The notes under the pieces: generated by a model
Database searches by the model: none
What the model saw: the letters and a program-made list of their open reading frames with translations, nothing else
Told to the model about the DNA's origin: nothing
Part shown: positions 16,494-24,395 of the stretch, piece after piece
Layout of the letters: every line of letters begins with the position of its first letter
Position numbering within the stretch: position 1 is the first letter of the stretch
Source of the DNA: Bacteroidales bacterium
GTDB lineage: Bacteria; Bacteroidota; Bacteroidia; Bacteroidales; P3
DNA length: 64,000 bases
NCBI GenBank assembly: GCA_016292015.1
Contig: JAEEZY010000029.1
Span: 62,001 to 126,000 of the forward strand
Direction: 5' to 3'
Position numbers and translations under genes: made by a program

Positions 16494-17744
16494 TCACCTA
16501 ACCCTTATCCTCTGTCCTGCACGTATGCGGTCGCCTTTCAGTCCGTTGCGTTTTTTTATCTGAGCCACGGATGTGCCATATTTTGCCGCAATCTTCGTCA
16601 GCGTCTCGCCTTGTTTCACCTTGTGATACACTGTTGAGCCGCCTCCCTTTCCGCTGCTTGGCTTAACCTCTTTCTCTATGGCTGCCACGGGTTTCTTCTG
16701 CAGCGAGTCCTGTGTGTGCCCGTATATCGAATCCTCCGCCATGATGAACCCATGCACTTTGTCGGCTGGCAACGTCAGATGGTACTTGCCTGTTGACCCT
16801 GGTACAAAGTCGGTCTTGTATTGCGGATTGAGAGTCCTCAGCTCCTCCGCACTCACGCCGGCATACTGTTCCACGAAGCAGTACATCGCGTCATTCCTCA
16901 GCATGACCGTGTCGTTTCGTGATGGAAGTTCGATGCGGTGAGGCTTGATGCCGTGTTCGGGGTAGTAGTTCATCACGTAGGTGGCGGCGATGAAGGCCGG
17001 AATGTAACCGCGCGTCTCGCGAGGCAGGTATGGGTATATCTCCCAATAGCCAGTTTTGCCGCCCGATCGCGCAATGGCTTTGTTTATGTTTCCCGGGCCG
17101 CAGTTGTAGGCTGCGATAGCCAGTATCCAGTCGCCGAATATGCGGTGAAGGTCTCTCAGATAGCGAGCCGCTGCCACTGTCGAGGCGTAGGGGTCCCTGC
17201 GCTCGTCAACCAGCGAGTTCACCTCCAGGTCGTACACCTTGCCTGTATGGTACATGAACTGCCAAAGTCCTGCCGCACCCACTCGTGAGGTCGCCTGCGG
17301 GTTCATGGCCGACTCCACTATGGCCAGATATTTCAGCTCCTCCGGCACCCCGTAGGCCGTCAGCGTCTCCTCGAAAAGCGGGTGGTACATCTCACACAGA
17401 CTCGTCATCACGTCCAGCCGGTTTGACATTATTTTCAGGTATGTCCTGATATATGCCCGCACGGCGTCGTTGTACGACATCTGTATCACAGTGTGTAGCC
17501 GCTTCAGTCGCCCCTCTATCACGGAGTCTGGTATCTGGTCGAAGTCCGCCACCGACACAGAGGCGTCGTGGTTACTGGTGCGAACCGCATGGTTCTTCAG
17601 GTAGAACGAGTGCATCAGGCTGTCGTAACTGGCGTTGAAACGCGCCGTCATAACCGCCGTCTCGGCCTCGTCGGCATTCTGCGCAACAGCACCGCAAGAG
17701 AGCATACACAGGCAGGCAAACGACAATATGATTTTTCCTTTCAT
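16494..17744 (-). CDS. Lytic transglycosylase with LysM domain (MltD-like)
   Basis: A 416-residue murein-cleaving enzyme. A signal peptide (residues 1-21, ending GAVAQ) leads to an SLT (Slt70-type) domain. The catalytic glutamate is in LAIVESAMNPQATSRVGAAG (about residues 140-160) and the substrate-binding motif is AIAAYNCGPGNINKAI. A linker rich in Lys/Ser/Gly precedes a single C-terminal LysM domain (YHKVKQGETLTKIAAKYGTS to the end) that binds peptidoglycan. The cysteine near residue 16 could make it a lipoprotein, but LSCGAVA does not fit the lipobox well. Downstream is the FtsB-like gene. Confidence 0.92.
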   Translation of the reverse strand: MKGKIILSFACLCMLSCGAVAQNADEAETAVMTARFNASYDSLMHSFYLKNHAVRTSNHDASVSVADFDQIPDSVIEGRLKRLHTVIQMSYNDAVRAYIRTYLKIMSNRLDVMTSLCEMYHPLFEETLTAYGVPEELKYLAIVESAMNPQATSRVGAAGLWQFMYHTGKVYDLEVNSLVDERRDPYASTVAAARYLRDLHRIFGDWILAIAAYNCGPGNINKAIARSGGKTGYWEIYPYLPRETRGYIPAFIAATYVMNYYPEHGIKPHRIELPSRNDTVMLRNDAMYCFVEQYAGVSAEELRTLNPQYKTDFVPGSTGKYHLTLPADKVHGFIMAEDSIYGHTQDSLQKKPVAAIEKEVKPSSGKGGGSTVYHKVKQGETLTKIAAKYGTSVAQIKKRNGLKGDRIRAGQRIRVR

Positions 17745-18065
17745 TACATTATCTAACGTCGAAGACTGGTTTTTATTTTGCGACGTCAGATAAAATCCGC
17801 TCCGAAAGGGGAACGAATGGTGTGCAGCATAACTTTTCTTTCCAGCCCTTACCCCTCAAGTCACGACATGGGGGTACGCCATAAAACATCTGTATCGAAC
17901 ATTTTGAAAGGGCTGTCCCTGCTCTGAGGGTAATGCCTTTTTATCTTGTACCTTTACTTTTAATTTGCAGTTTTCGCTTTTTATGTATAGTTTCTTTTTT
18001 CTTTGTATCTTTGCAATCACTTACAACAGATGACAAATTTCATAAAGTAACACAATAACACAACT
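17745..18065. other. Intergenic region with predicted RNA structure
   Basis: No gene is visible between the transglycosylase (minus) and the methionine gamma-lyase gene (plus). It contains a nested pairing: CAGCCCTT at 17843-17850 with AAGGGCTG at 17908-17915, enclosing TACCCC (17850-17855) and GGGGTA (17871-17876). I do not recognise a known riboswitch or small RNA. The main promoter box of the downstream gene lies beyond this structure, at 18006. Confidence 0.45.
18006..18013 (+). promoter_or_regulatory. -7 promoter box of the methionine gamma-lyase gene
   Basis: TATCTTTG matches TAnnTTTG, 52 bases before the ATG at 18066, implying a leader of about 45 bases. Confidence 0.55.
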
Positions 18066-19268
18066 ATGAACAAATTTGATCCCGCAACAGCTATCCAGCG
18101 TCACGACGGACGCGACGCCAACCGTGGTGTGAACCCCGCAATCTGCGACAGTGCCACCTTCACCTTCCCAGAGGCTCACCTCATGACAGAGACCTTCCAC
18201 GGCGAAACCGAGGGCTACTTCCTCTACAGCCGCCACTGGAACCCGTCGAACCTCGCCCTCTGCCAGAACCTCGCCGCTATGGAAGGCACCGAGATGGCTT
18301 GGGTCACCGGTTCCGGCCTCGCAGCCATCACCAGCGCCCTGCTCCACGAAGTCAACGCTGGCGACCACATCATCGCTTCAATGACCACCTACGGCGGCAC
18401 CTTCGCCTTCATGGCCAACTACCTCAAGAAATTCAATGTCAACACCACCTTCGTCAACATGCAGAACCTCGACGCCGTGAAGAAAGCCGTCGCCGAGCAC
18501 CCCAACACCAAGGTTCTCTACACCGAGACGATGAACAACCCCCTGCTCCGCATCGCCAATGTGCCCGAACTGTCGAAGATTGCTCACTCCATCGGTGCCA
18601 AGCTGATTGTTGACAACACCTTCACCCCGATGATTTTCAGCCCCTGCCGTCTGGGTGCCGATATCACCGTCTATTCCATGACCAAGTACATCAACGGTAC
18701 CAACGACTGCGTCGCCGGCGCCATCTGCGGCTCTGCTGAGTATATCAACAGCCTCATCGATGTGAATAACGGCACTTGCATGCTTCTCGGCCCCGTGCTC
18801 GACCCGATGCGTAGCGCCTCTATCAACAAGAACCTCCACACCCTCCATATCCGTATGAAGAAACACGGAGAGAACGCCATGTACCTCGCCAAGCGTTTCA
18901 AGGAGGTGGGATTCAAATACAATTATCCCGGCCTTCCTGAGCATCCCGATTACGAGCTGTTCTGCAGCATGATGAACGAAGGCTACGGCTTTGGTGGCAT
19001 GATATCCATCGACATGGGCACCGCCGACCGCGCCAGCAAGATTATGGAGGTCATGCAGCAGAAAGGCGTCGGCTACCTCGCCGTCTCGCTGGGTTACTTT
19101 AAGACCCTCTTCAGCAACAGCGGTAAGAGCACCAGCTCTGAAGTCCCCGAAGACATCCAGAAGGAGATGGGCATGAGCGAAGGCCTCATCCGCTTCTCAA
19201 TGGGTCTTGACAACGACATCGAGGCTACCTTCCAGCTCATCAAAGAGAGCGTGGACGCTTGCAAATAA
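18066..19268 (+). CDS. Cys/Met metabolism PLP-dependent enzyme, methionine gamma-lyase-like
   Basis: A 400-residue fold-type I PLP enzyme of the Cys/Met metabolism family. The PLP lysine lies in the YSMTKYINGTNDCVAGAI block near residues 203-220. Upstream are the active-site YFLYSRHWNPSNLAL segment and VTGSGLAAITSALL, and the substrate loop TTYGGTFAF. It could cleave methionine to methanethiol, ammonia and 2-oxobutyrate, or act as a cystathionine lyase or synthase; the sequence alone does not settle this. luxS, which also handles sulfur metabolites, lies 2 kb downstream. The transcript appears to end in a repeat-derived hairpin at 19285-19334. Confidence 0.88.
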   Translation: MNKFDPATAIQRHDGRDANRGVNPAICDSATFTFPEAHLMTETFHGETEGYFLYSRHWNPSNLALCQNLAAMEGTEMAWVTGSGLAAITSALLHEVNAGDHIIASMTTYGGTFAFMANYLKKFNVNTTFVNMQNLDAVKKAVAEHPNTKVLYTETMNNPLLRIANVPELSKIAHSIGAKLIVDNTFTPMIFSPCRLGADITVYSMTKYINGTNDCVAGAICGSAEYINSLIDVNNGTCMLLGPVLDPMRSASINKNLHTLHIRMKKHGENAMYLAKRFKEVGFKYNYPGLPEHPDYELFCSMMNEGYGFGGMISIDMGTADRASKIMEVMQQKGVGYLAVSLGYFKTLFSNSGKSTSSEVPEDIQKEMGMSEGLIRFSMGLDNDIEATFQLIKESVDACK

Positions 19269-19284
19269 ATATTTACAATAAGTG

Positions 19285-19334
19285 AAAAGTGAATAGTGAA
19301 TTGACAAATGTAATGTCGTTCACTATTCACTTTT
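19285..19334 (+). terminator. Terminator-like hairpin made from inverted heptamer repeats
   Basis: AAAAGTGAATAGTGAA at 19285-19300 pairs perfectly with its complement at 19319-19334 around an 18-base loop, and T5 ends the right arm. The arms are built from the same AGTGAAT/ATTCACT units that occur as tandem repeats elsewhere in the window. It follows the methionine gamma-lyase stop by 17 bases. Confidence 0.65.
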
Positions 19335-19337
19335 TCT

Positions 19338-19380
19338 AATGTTATATCAACGTATCAACATAAAACATATCAACAATAAC
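19338..19380. repeat. ATATCAAC-type octamer repeat block
   Basis: Three or four ATCAACnT units (reverse complement of the GTTGATAT family) fill the bases just before elbB. They follow the repeat-derived hairpin of the preceding gene. Confidence 0.7.
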
Positions 19381-19381
19381 C

Positions 19382-20071
19382 ATGAAAATAGCCATAATCC
19401 TTTCAGGCTGCGGCAACCGCGACGGTAGCGAACTTCAGGAGTCACTCTCTCTAATGCTCGCCATCGACCGTCGTGGCTGGCAGTATCAGTGTTTTGCCCC
19501 AGAAGGCATGTTCGAGGTGGTGCCTCATGTCGAAGTCGAAGACCCAGACGACGCCGAAGAGGGAGCCTTGGTCGATACCGAACAGAGAGATATCTTCGTC
19601 GAGTCGGCCCGCATAGCCCGCGGCGACATCAAGCCGTTGGAGGACTATAATCCATCCGACTACGACTGTCTCGCCTTGCCGGGCGGCATGGGAGCGGCCC
19701 GCAACCTCTCCACCTTCGCTTTCGACGGCCCTCGCATGGAAGTCATCGACAGCGTAGCCGACGCCATACTCGAGACCTACCGCGCCAAGAAGCCAGTAGT
19801 GGCTATGTGCATAGCCCCGATGGTGCTGGCTAAGGTGCTGGGTCGCTACGGTGTCGAGCTCACTCTCGGCGCATCAGACAATCAGGCGGCTCTCGCAGCA
19901 CAGCAGCTGGGGGCAAAGCCTCAGGAGTGCGGCCCGACGGACGTCTGTGTCGATACCGAACATAAGGTCATCACCACTCCCGCCTACATGGCAGCCAGCC
20001 GCATAAGCGAGATCTTCGCTGGCGCCGAAAACATGGTCGCCCGACTGGAGGAGATGCTTGAGATTGCGTGA
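19382..20071 (+). CDS. elbB: Isoprenoid biosynthesis glyoxalase ElbB (DJ-1/PfpI fold)
   Basis: A 229-residue protein matching the ElbB family of the DJ-1/PfpI superfamily across its length. Hallmarks are the N-terminal ILSGCGNRDGSEL, the CFAPEG block near residues 38-43, ESARIARGDIKPL, the LPGGMGAARNLSTFAFDG block (about residues 99-116) and AMCIAPMVLAKVLG with the nucleophile-elbow cysteine near residue 142. E. coli ElbB was linked to isoprenoid production and shows glyoxalase activity; the cellular role remains uncertain. It appears cytoplasmic. Confidence 0.92.
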   Translation: MKIAIILSGCGNRDGSELQESLSLMLAIDRRGWQYQCFAPEGMFEVVPHVEVEDPDDAEEGALVDTEQRDIFVESARIARGDIKPLEDYNPSDYDCLALPGGMGAARNLSTFAFDGPRMEVIDSVADAILETYRAKKPVVAMCIAPMVLAKVLGRYGVELTLGASDNQAALAAQQLGAKPQECGPTDVCVDTEHKVITTPAYMAASRISEIFAGAENMVARLEEMLEIA

Positions 20072-20123
20072 ATGGTGCGTGCCCGCACAGGGCATTAAAT
20101 TGTGAGAATTAAGTGTTTAGAAT

Positions 20124-20279
20124 ATGAAGAGGTTTTCGTTATACAAAGTTGCGGCTATCCTTATTGTTGCTGTTTTGGCTTTGTTCGCAAGCTGCAAGAA
20201 AGACAAGAGCGAGGAGGAGATGATGGTCATGTACGGCTGCCCCGAACAGCATGTCGACACCACGTCTGGTGGAAGATAA
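20124..20279 (+). CDS. Small lipoprotein, 51 residues
   Basis: A short gene encoding a 51-residue protein: a basic start (MKRFSLYKVA), a hydrophobic core, a lipobox LFASC with cysteine at residue 24, then a charged KKDKSEEE stretch and MMVMYGCPEQH. The MYG(C/T)P motif after the lipobox resembles the start of longer Bacteroidales lipoproteins, so this may be a shortened relative ending after GGR. It is followed 31 bases later by another lipoprotein gene on the same strand. No role is known. Confidence 0.6.
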   Translation: MKRFSLYKVAAILIVAVLALFASCKKDKSEEEMMVMYGCPEQHVDTTSGGR

Positions 20280-20310
20280 GCGGGCGGCAAAATTGAACGG
20301 TTCTGATGAT

Positions 20311-21123
20311 ATGCTAAAACGATTCTTTTATCCAATACTGGCGTCGCTCCTTCTGGTCTCCTGCGGTGGGGCAAAGGAAAAGTTTACCGTCACCGTCGGC
20401 GACGTCTCGTTCGATATGGTGCGCGTGAAAGCCGGCACCTTCACCATGGGTTGCACCCCCGAGCAGGCGGCCTTCCCTCGTGGCGAGTGGGAGGTTGAGG
20501 ACAACTACGACCGCACCGCCTTCGAGCGTGTGCACGAGGTGACCATTACGAACGACTACTTCATCGGCGAGACCGAGGTGACACAGGCACTCTACGAGGC
20601 TGTGATGGGACGGAACCCCAGCGGCTTCGCCAACGGCGGCTTGTTACCCGTCGAGACCGTCTCTTATTACGACGCCATGGAGTTCTGTCGCCGTCTTTCG
20701 GAGTTGACCAGACGCACCTTCACCCTCCCCACCGAGGCGCAATGGGAATATGCGGCACGTGGTGGACACAAGGCTTCGGCTGAGCAGACCGTCTTCGCTG
20801 GCAGCGCCACCCTCGACGAGGTGGGCTGGTATATGGACAACGCCGATGCGACCACCCACGAGGTGGCCACACTCAAACCCAATGCGCTCGGCATCTACGA
20901 TATGACCGGAAACGTGTGGGAATGGTGCCGCGACTGGTGGAGTGAAGACTTCGGCAGCGACCCTCTTGCCGACCCTGAAGGCCCTTCGGATGGCATGAAA
21001 CATGTTGACCGCGGCGGCAGCTGGAACAAAGTTCCCTCCCATTGCCGACTTTCCTTCCGCTACGGTCTCAATCCCGACTACAAAGCCAACAACCTCGGCT
21101 TCAGGGTGGTAAGTGTGGAGTGA
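20311..21123 (+). CDS. Formylglycine-generating-enzyme (SUMF1/FGE-sulfatase) domain lipoprotein
   Basis: A 270-residue lipoprotein: lipobox LLLVSCGG gives a cysteine near residue 18. The rest is a complete FGE-sulfatase (C-lectin-like) domain, with MVRVKAGTFTMGC near residue 35-50, GETEVTQALYEAVMGRNPS, LPTEAQWEYAARGG, the GIYDMTGNVWEWCRDWW block and the final DRGGSWN...LSFRYGLNPDY...LGFRVV. True FGEs convert a sulfatase Cys to formylglycine using a cysteine pair; this protein has scattered cysteines (TMGC, EWC, SHC) whose positions do not clearly match, so it may be a non-catalytic relative. The start at 20311 gives the lipoprotein signal. Confidence 0.85.
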   Translation: MLKRFFYPILASLLLVSCGGAKEKFTVTVGDVSFDMVRVKAGTFTMGCTPEQAAFPRGEWEVEDNYDRTAFERVHEVTITNDYFIGETEVTQALYEAVMGRNPSGFANGGLLPVETVSYYDAMEFCRRLSELTRRTFTLPTEAQWEYAARGGHKASAEQTVFAGSATLDEVGWYMDNADATTHEVATLKPNALGIYDMTGNVWEWCRDWWSEDFGSDPLADPEGPSDGMKHVDRGGSWNKVPSHCRLSFRYGLNPDYKANNLGFRVVSVE

Positions 21124-21144
21124 ATAGCAGTCAGTAGTTTTCCC

Positions 21145-21212
21145 TTTTAAACCTTTACAACCTTTTAAACTTTTAAGTTCCACCACCTATCTACGTATCA
21201 ACATATCAACAG
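21145..21212. repeat. Short tandem repeats upstream of luxS
   Basis: TTTTAAAC/CTTTACAA octamer-like units (about 21145-21177) followed by ATCAACAT units (about 21186-21212) fill the gap before luxS. Confidence 0.75.
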
Positions 21213-21228
21213 ATGAACATTAAACACC

Positions 21229-21723
21229 ATGGAAGTAATACAAAGTTTCACCATCGACCACACTCATCTTAAGCCCGGCATCTATGTGTCGCGCATCGAC
21301 AAGGGGTTCACCACTTTCGACCTCCGCATCACCGAGCCCAACCGTGAGCCAGCGGTGGCGCCGTCGGCCATGCACAGCATGGAGCATCTGATGGCCACAT
21401 GGTTCCGCAATTCGTCGGCCAAGGAGGATGTGGTGTATGTCGGCCCCATGGGCTGCCTCACGGGCATGTATGTCATCATGACGGGCAATTATACCGTAGA
21501 GGATATGCGGCGGCTCACCATGCAGTGTCTCGAGTGGATACTGACGCAGACGGAGGTGCCGGCAACGACTCCCGAGACGTGCGGCAACTGCCTTCTGCAC
21601 GACCTGCCGATGTGCCACTGGGAGAGCCGCCGCTATCTGGACCGCCTGAAGAACGACTTCCACAGCGAGTACACCAAGTTGCAGGTGACCCTGGGCGACG
21701 GCAAGGTGTTCGCCGACGCGTGA
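21229..21723 (+). CDS. luxS: S-ribosylhomocysteine lyase LuxS
   Basis: A 164-residue LuxS, which cleaves S-ribosylhomocysteine to homocysteine and DPD, the precursor of autoinducer-2. The metal ligands are visible: H49 and H53 in HSMEHLMAT and C118 in ETCGNCLLHD. The catalytic cysteine is C76 in VGPMGCLTGMY, and E52 is in the HxxEH motif. Length and order are normal. It recycles the S-adenosylmethionine by-product SAH in the activated methyl cycle. AI-2 signalling itself cannot be inferred since no receptor gene is in the window. Confidence 0.95.
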   Translation: MEVIQSFTIDHTHLKPGIYVSRIDKGFTTFDLRITEPNREPAVAPSAMHSMEHLMATWFRNSSAKEDVVYVGPMGCLTGMYVIMTGNYTVEDMRRLTMQCLEWILTQTEVPATTPETCGNCLLHDLPMCHWESRRYLDRLKNDFHSEYTKLQVTLGDGKVFADA

Positions 21724-21784
21724 TTGATGCCGGAAAATAGTGAATCAAGTATATTGAGGTCAATCTGTCGAAACGGGAACCAGG

Positions 21785-22747
21785 ATGGGAGATAAGCCGG
21801 GATGCCGTCGCTTGATGACGGGTATGAAAAAGACTGTCGGTTGGCTTAGGGCGAAGTGGAGTATTTTGGGGGAGAAACGCCGCCATTTCCAAGAGTGGCA
21901 AAAGAAGCCCTATTGTGTCAAGGCGATGTCGCAGGCGGAGCATGAGTGCGCAACCTGCCACACCGTCTATACTGGCAACTTCTGCCCTCGCTGTGGCCAG
22001 TCGCGGCTCATTGTCCGCTACTCGTTCAAAACGGCCTTCCTGAATTTTCTGGACGTATGGGGATTGGGCAACCGCGGCATGTTCCGTACAATACGCGATC
22101 TGCTGCTGCGTCCGGGTTATATGATTCGCGACTATATCGGTGGCATGCAGATGGCCTACTTCCCTCCGTTCAAGATGTTCTTCCTCCTTGCTGCACTCTC
22201 CATCGTTGTGACACACGGAGTGAATATCAAAGGGGAGCGGCTGACGGCCAGCAGTCAAGATATGTTATCGACCACCCAAGCCAGCTCAATAATGCCCCGT
22301 CAGGGCACGGACCAGTCAAGCAACAAGGAAGTGCAGGTGCAGGAACTTTTTAGAAGTCTATCAGTCAGGGCGGGACGTTTCCAGGAACGATTCCCCAATA
22401 TCTTCGCTTTGCTTGTGCTGATGTACATCTCGGGTTGTCTGTACCTTTTCTTCCAACACAGCCCAAGCGTTCCCGACCTTCGTTATTCGGAGTTTTTTGT
22501 GTCGCTGGTATATATCGCCAACATGTATTCCATCATCTCCATAGTCTTCTCTTTCTTCTGTGTCCCGATACTGACCGTCTTGTCGTTCTTTTTGATATTC
22601 ATCCCGCTGAAGCAGCTGTCGGGCTACGGCTGGTGGCGAGTCATTGCCTGTTCGTTGCTCTCGCTGGTAGCGATGTTTCTTGTTTTTGTGGTTATAGTCG
22701 TCCTCATAGCCTTAGCCGCCACCGCATACGTGGGATGGGTAAACTGA
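21785..22747 (+). CDS. DUF3667 membrane protein with N-terminal zinc ribbon
   Basis: A 320-residue integral membrane protein. The N-terminal part has a zinc ribbon with the two pairs CATC and CPRC (about residues 56-76). The DUF3667 signature follows: FLDVWGLGNRGMFRTIRDLLLRPGYMIRDYIGG near residues 90-120, then membrane helices (about 130-143, 205-222, 245-275 and 290-318). The family has no known function and is common in Bacteroidetes. A second in-frame ATG (MKKTVGW, residue 14) is another possible start. Confidence 0.82.
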   Translation: MGDKPGCRRLMTGMKKTVGWLRAKWSILGEKRRHFQEWQKKPYCVKAMSQAEHECATCHTVYTGNFCPRCGQSRLIVRYSFKTAFLNFLDVWGLGNRGMFRTIRDLLLRPGYMIRDYIGGMQMAYFPPFKMFFLLAALSIVVTHGVNIKGERLTASSQDMLSTTQASSIMPRQGTDQSSNKEVQVQELFRSLSVRAGRFQERFPNIFALLVLMYISGCLYLFFQHSPSVPDLRYSEFFVSLVYIANMYSIISIVFSFFCVPILTVLSFFLIFIPLKQLSGYGWWRVIACSLLSLVAMFLVFVVIVVLIALAATAYVGWVN

Positions 22748-22835
22748 CAGCAGCCATTGTGTTCGTCAGGCGTAGGTTGGAAACCGAATGACTTTAAAAC
22801 CATTAAAGTGAAGCGATTTTTTAACATTAAACCCA

Positions 22836-23843
22836 ATGCGTCAATCTAATTTTGAACTTTTGCGTCTGGTTTCCATGCTGATGATACTTGGTCTGCATGC
22901 AAATTTCTTTGCATTGGGCAAGGTCGGCATCTCCGAGGTGCATTCGTTGCCACTGCAGGATTTTGTCCGTACTTTTTTTGAGTGTTTGTGTATCGTCGGT
23001 GTTAATGTGTTTATACTAATTTCCGGTTGGTTTGGTATCAAACCGTCTCTCAAGGGCATCTTTTCGATATCGTTTCAGGTGCTCTTTTACACTGTTTTGT
23101 TGATTCTGCTTTCATTGGCTTTGGGTGCGCCGATACCGGCTGGTTTCCATAAGAGCATACTATACCCTGATCGCGGCTATTGGTTTATTTCGGCATATCT
23201 GATGCTCTATATCCTGTCGCCTGTTTTGAACAGGTTTGTTGAGAATGTTTCGGCGCATATGTTCCGCCGACTCTTGATCTGCTTCTTCCTGGCGGTAGTG
23301 TTCTGGGGCTATCTCAGCGATTCTCTTCGTATTAGCGGCGGCTATCATGTCGTTTCCTTTATCGGACTCTATCTTCTTGCACGCTATCTGCGATTGTATT
23401 ATACCGCCGGTTCAAGGTTGAAATCATGGCATTTCCTTTTGCTGTTCTTTCTCTGTGTCGGTGTTTCAACTCTCTTTTATTTTGTAAAGTGGTTGCCGAC
23501 AACAATTTTATATACAACGCCTTCTGTTATTCTGGCCTCTGTTTTTCTGCTGCTTGCTTTTTCCAGGATGCGCTTCAGTAGCAGGGTGGTCAATTGGTGC
23601 GCTTCTTCGGCATTCTCTATTTATCTTGTTCACTGCAACGTTCTTGCCTTGGGCACCTATGTGTCATGTATGCTGGCTATATATGCACGAACAGGTTGGC
23701 TGCTCTATGTGGTTGTGTCACCGCTCGTGATGCTCCTTTTCGGCCTTTGTTGCATTCTTGTTGACAAACTGCGGCTCGCCTTGTGGAATCCTCTTTGTCG
23801 TATTCCGTTTGTCGAAAGGCTCTTTTCAATCCGGTTGGGGTGA
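22836..23843 (+). CDS. Acyltransferase family membrane protein (OafA/WecH-like)
   Basis: A 335-residue, all-helical integral membrane protein of the acyltransferase-3 family with about ten membrane segments. The N-terminal RLVSMLMILGLH segment supplies the family R-x10-H pattern at residues 10-21. Members transfer acetyl or other acyl groups to cell-surface polysaccharides, LPS or peptidoglycan. No glycan genes are adjacent, so the target is unknown. It is the last gene before the non-coding left flank of the restriction-modification island. Confidence 0.83.
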   Translation: MRQSNFELLRLVSMLMILGLHANFFALGKVGISEVHSLPLQDFVRTFFECLCIVGVNVFILISGWFGIKPSLKGIFSISFQVLFYTVLLILLSLALGAPIPAGFHKSILYPDRGYWFISAYLMLYILSPVLNRFVENVSAHMFRRLLICFFLAVVFWGYLSDSLRISGGYHVVSFIGLYLLARYLRLYYTAGSRLKSWHFLLLFFLCVGVSTLFYFVKWLPTTILYTTPSVILASVFLLLAFSRMRFSSRVVNWCASSAFSIYLVHCNVLALGTYVSCMLAIYARTGWLLYVVVSPLVMLLFGLCCILVDKLRLALWNPLCRIPFVERLFSIRLG

Positions 23844-24024
23844 TATAATCCACCCATGAAAGAACATTGCAACACTTTTTTTCACCGTCGTGTTGAATGA
23901 AAATAGGAAACTATATACCTGTTGATAGAAATGTAACAAAATATTAACATGGTTCTTTCGGACTGTGTTTTTGTATTGCACTATAAACGTTTTGTCAAAT
24001 TGTGTTATTCATTGTTTGACATGT

Positions 24025-24051
24025 GAAATCACCGTTAACTGTTAACCGTTG
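24025..24051 (+). repeat. GAAATCACCGTTAAC repeat, copy 1
   Basis: GAAATCACCGTTAAC, one base, then GTTAACCGTTG. The same pattern returns on the other side of the restriction-modification genes at 29042-29069 (inverted, two bases between the halves) and 29357-29385 (direct, three bases between). Confidence 0.8.
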
Positions 24052-24084
24052 GAATTTAGTTTTTACCAATCAGGGTTGATTTAG

Positions 24085-24092
24085 TATATTTG
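24085..24092 (+). promoter_or_regulatory. -7 promoter box of the mod-res genes
   Basis: TATATTTG fits TAnnTTTG. A transcript from here would have a leader of nearly 300 bases containing the palindromic region before the mod ATG at 24396. Confidence 0.5.
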
Positions 24093-24190
24093 CAAACTGA
24101 CAAAGAATTTATTAACCCATAAGAGAATAGGACAAAAAACAGAGATAAAACAACAATAAATTAATAACATAGCGTTTGCTACTATTCGGA

Positions 24191-24353
24191 AGTTCTAAAG
24201 TTGGCGCTTTAATAACTATCATCACGAATAAGTTCAGCGAACGTCTGCGCGAAGCGTAGACGGAACTTATTGATGATAGGAGTTGCGCCAACACTCAAGA
24301 ACTTGATAAGCGAAGTTTACGCTTTCTCGTTGCCTGGTGTTGACGCAACTCCT
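24191..24353. repeat. Large imperfect palindrome with a third inverted copy
   Basis: The segment AGTTCTAAAGTTGGCGC (24191 on) is mirrored by GCGCCAACACTCAAGAACT ending at 24303, with further pairing inward: CTATCATCA opposite TGATGATAG, AATAAGTTC opposite GAACTTATT, and CGTCTGCG opposite CGTAGACG at the tip. A third copy, GGTGTTGACGCAACTCC (about 24335-24352), is the complement of GGAGTTGCGCCAACACT (about 24279-24295) with one or two mismatches. Alternative cruciforms or RNA hairpins are therefore possible. I do not recognise the element. Confidence 0.75.
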
Positions 24354-24395
24354 TTCCACCGATATGTAGTCCGCGCAAAAAAAAACGCAGATATT

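Larger units (their letters stand above)
23844..24395. other. Left flank of the restriction-modification island, no gene
   Basis: An AT-rich 550-base gap after the acyltransferase gene. It holds the GAAATCACCGTTAAC repeat at 24025, a promoter box at 24085-24092, a large imperfect palindrome at 24191-24303 with a further inverted copy to 24353, and a run of nine A at 24377-24385 eleven bases before the mod start. No protein-coding gene is supported here. Confidence 0.7.

Noticed and set aside
17745-18065. A known riboswitch upstream of the methionine gamma-lyase gene
   Set aside because: I searched by eye for SAM-class motifs and found none. The paired helices match no family that I can name.
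24191-24353. Integron attC site
   Set aside because: The GTTGGCG/CGCCAAC ends only approximate the attC core (GTTRRRY), and no integron integrase or cassette array is present.
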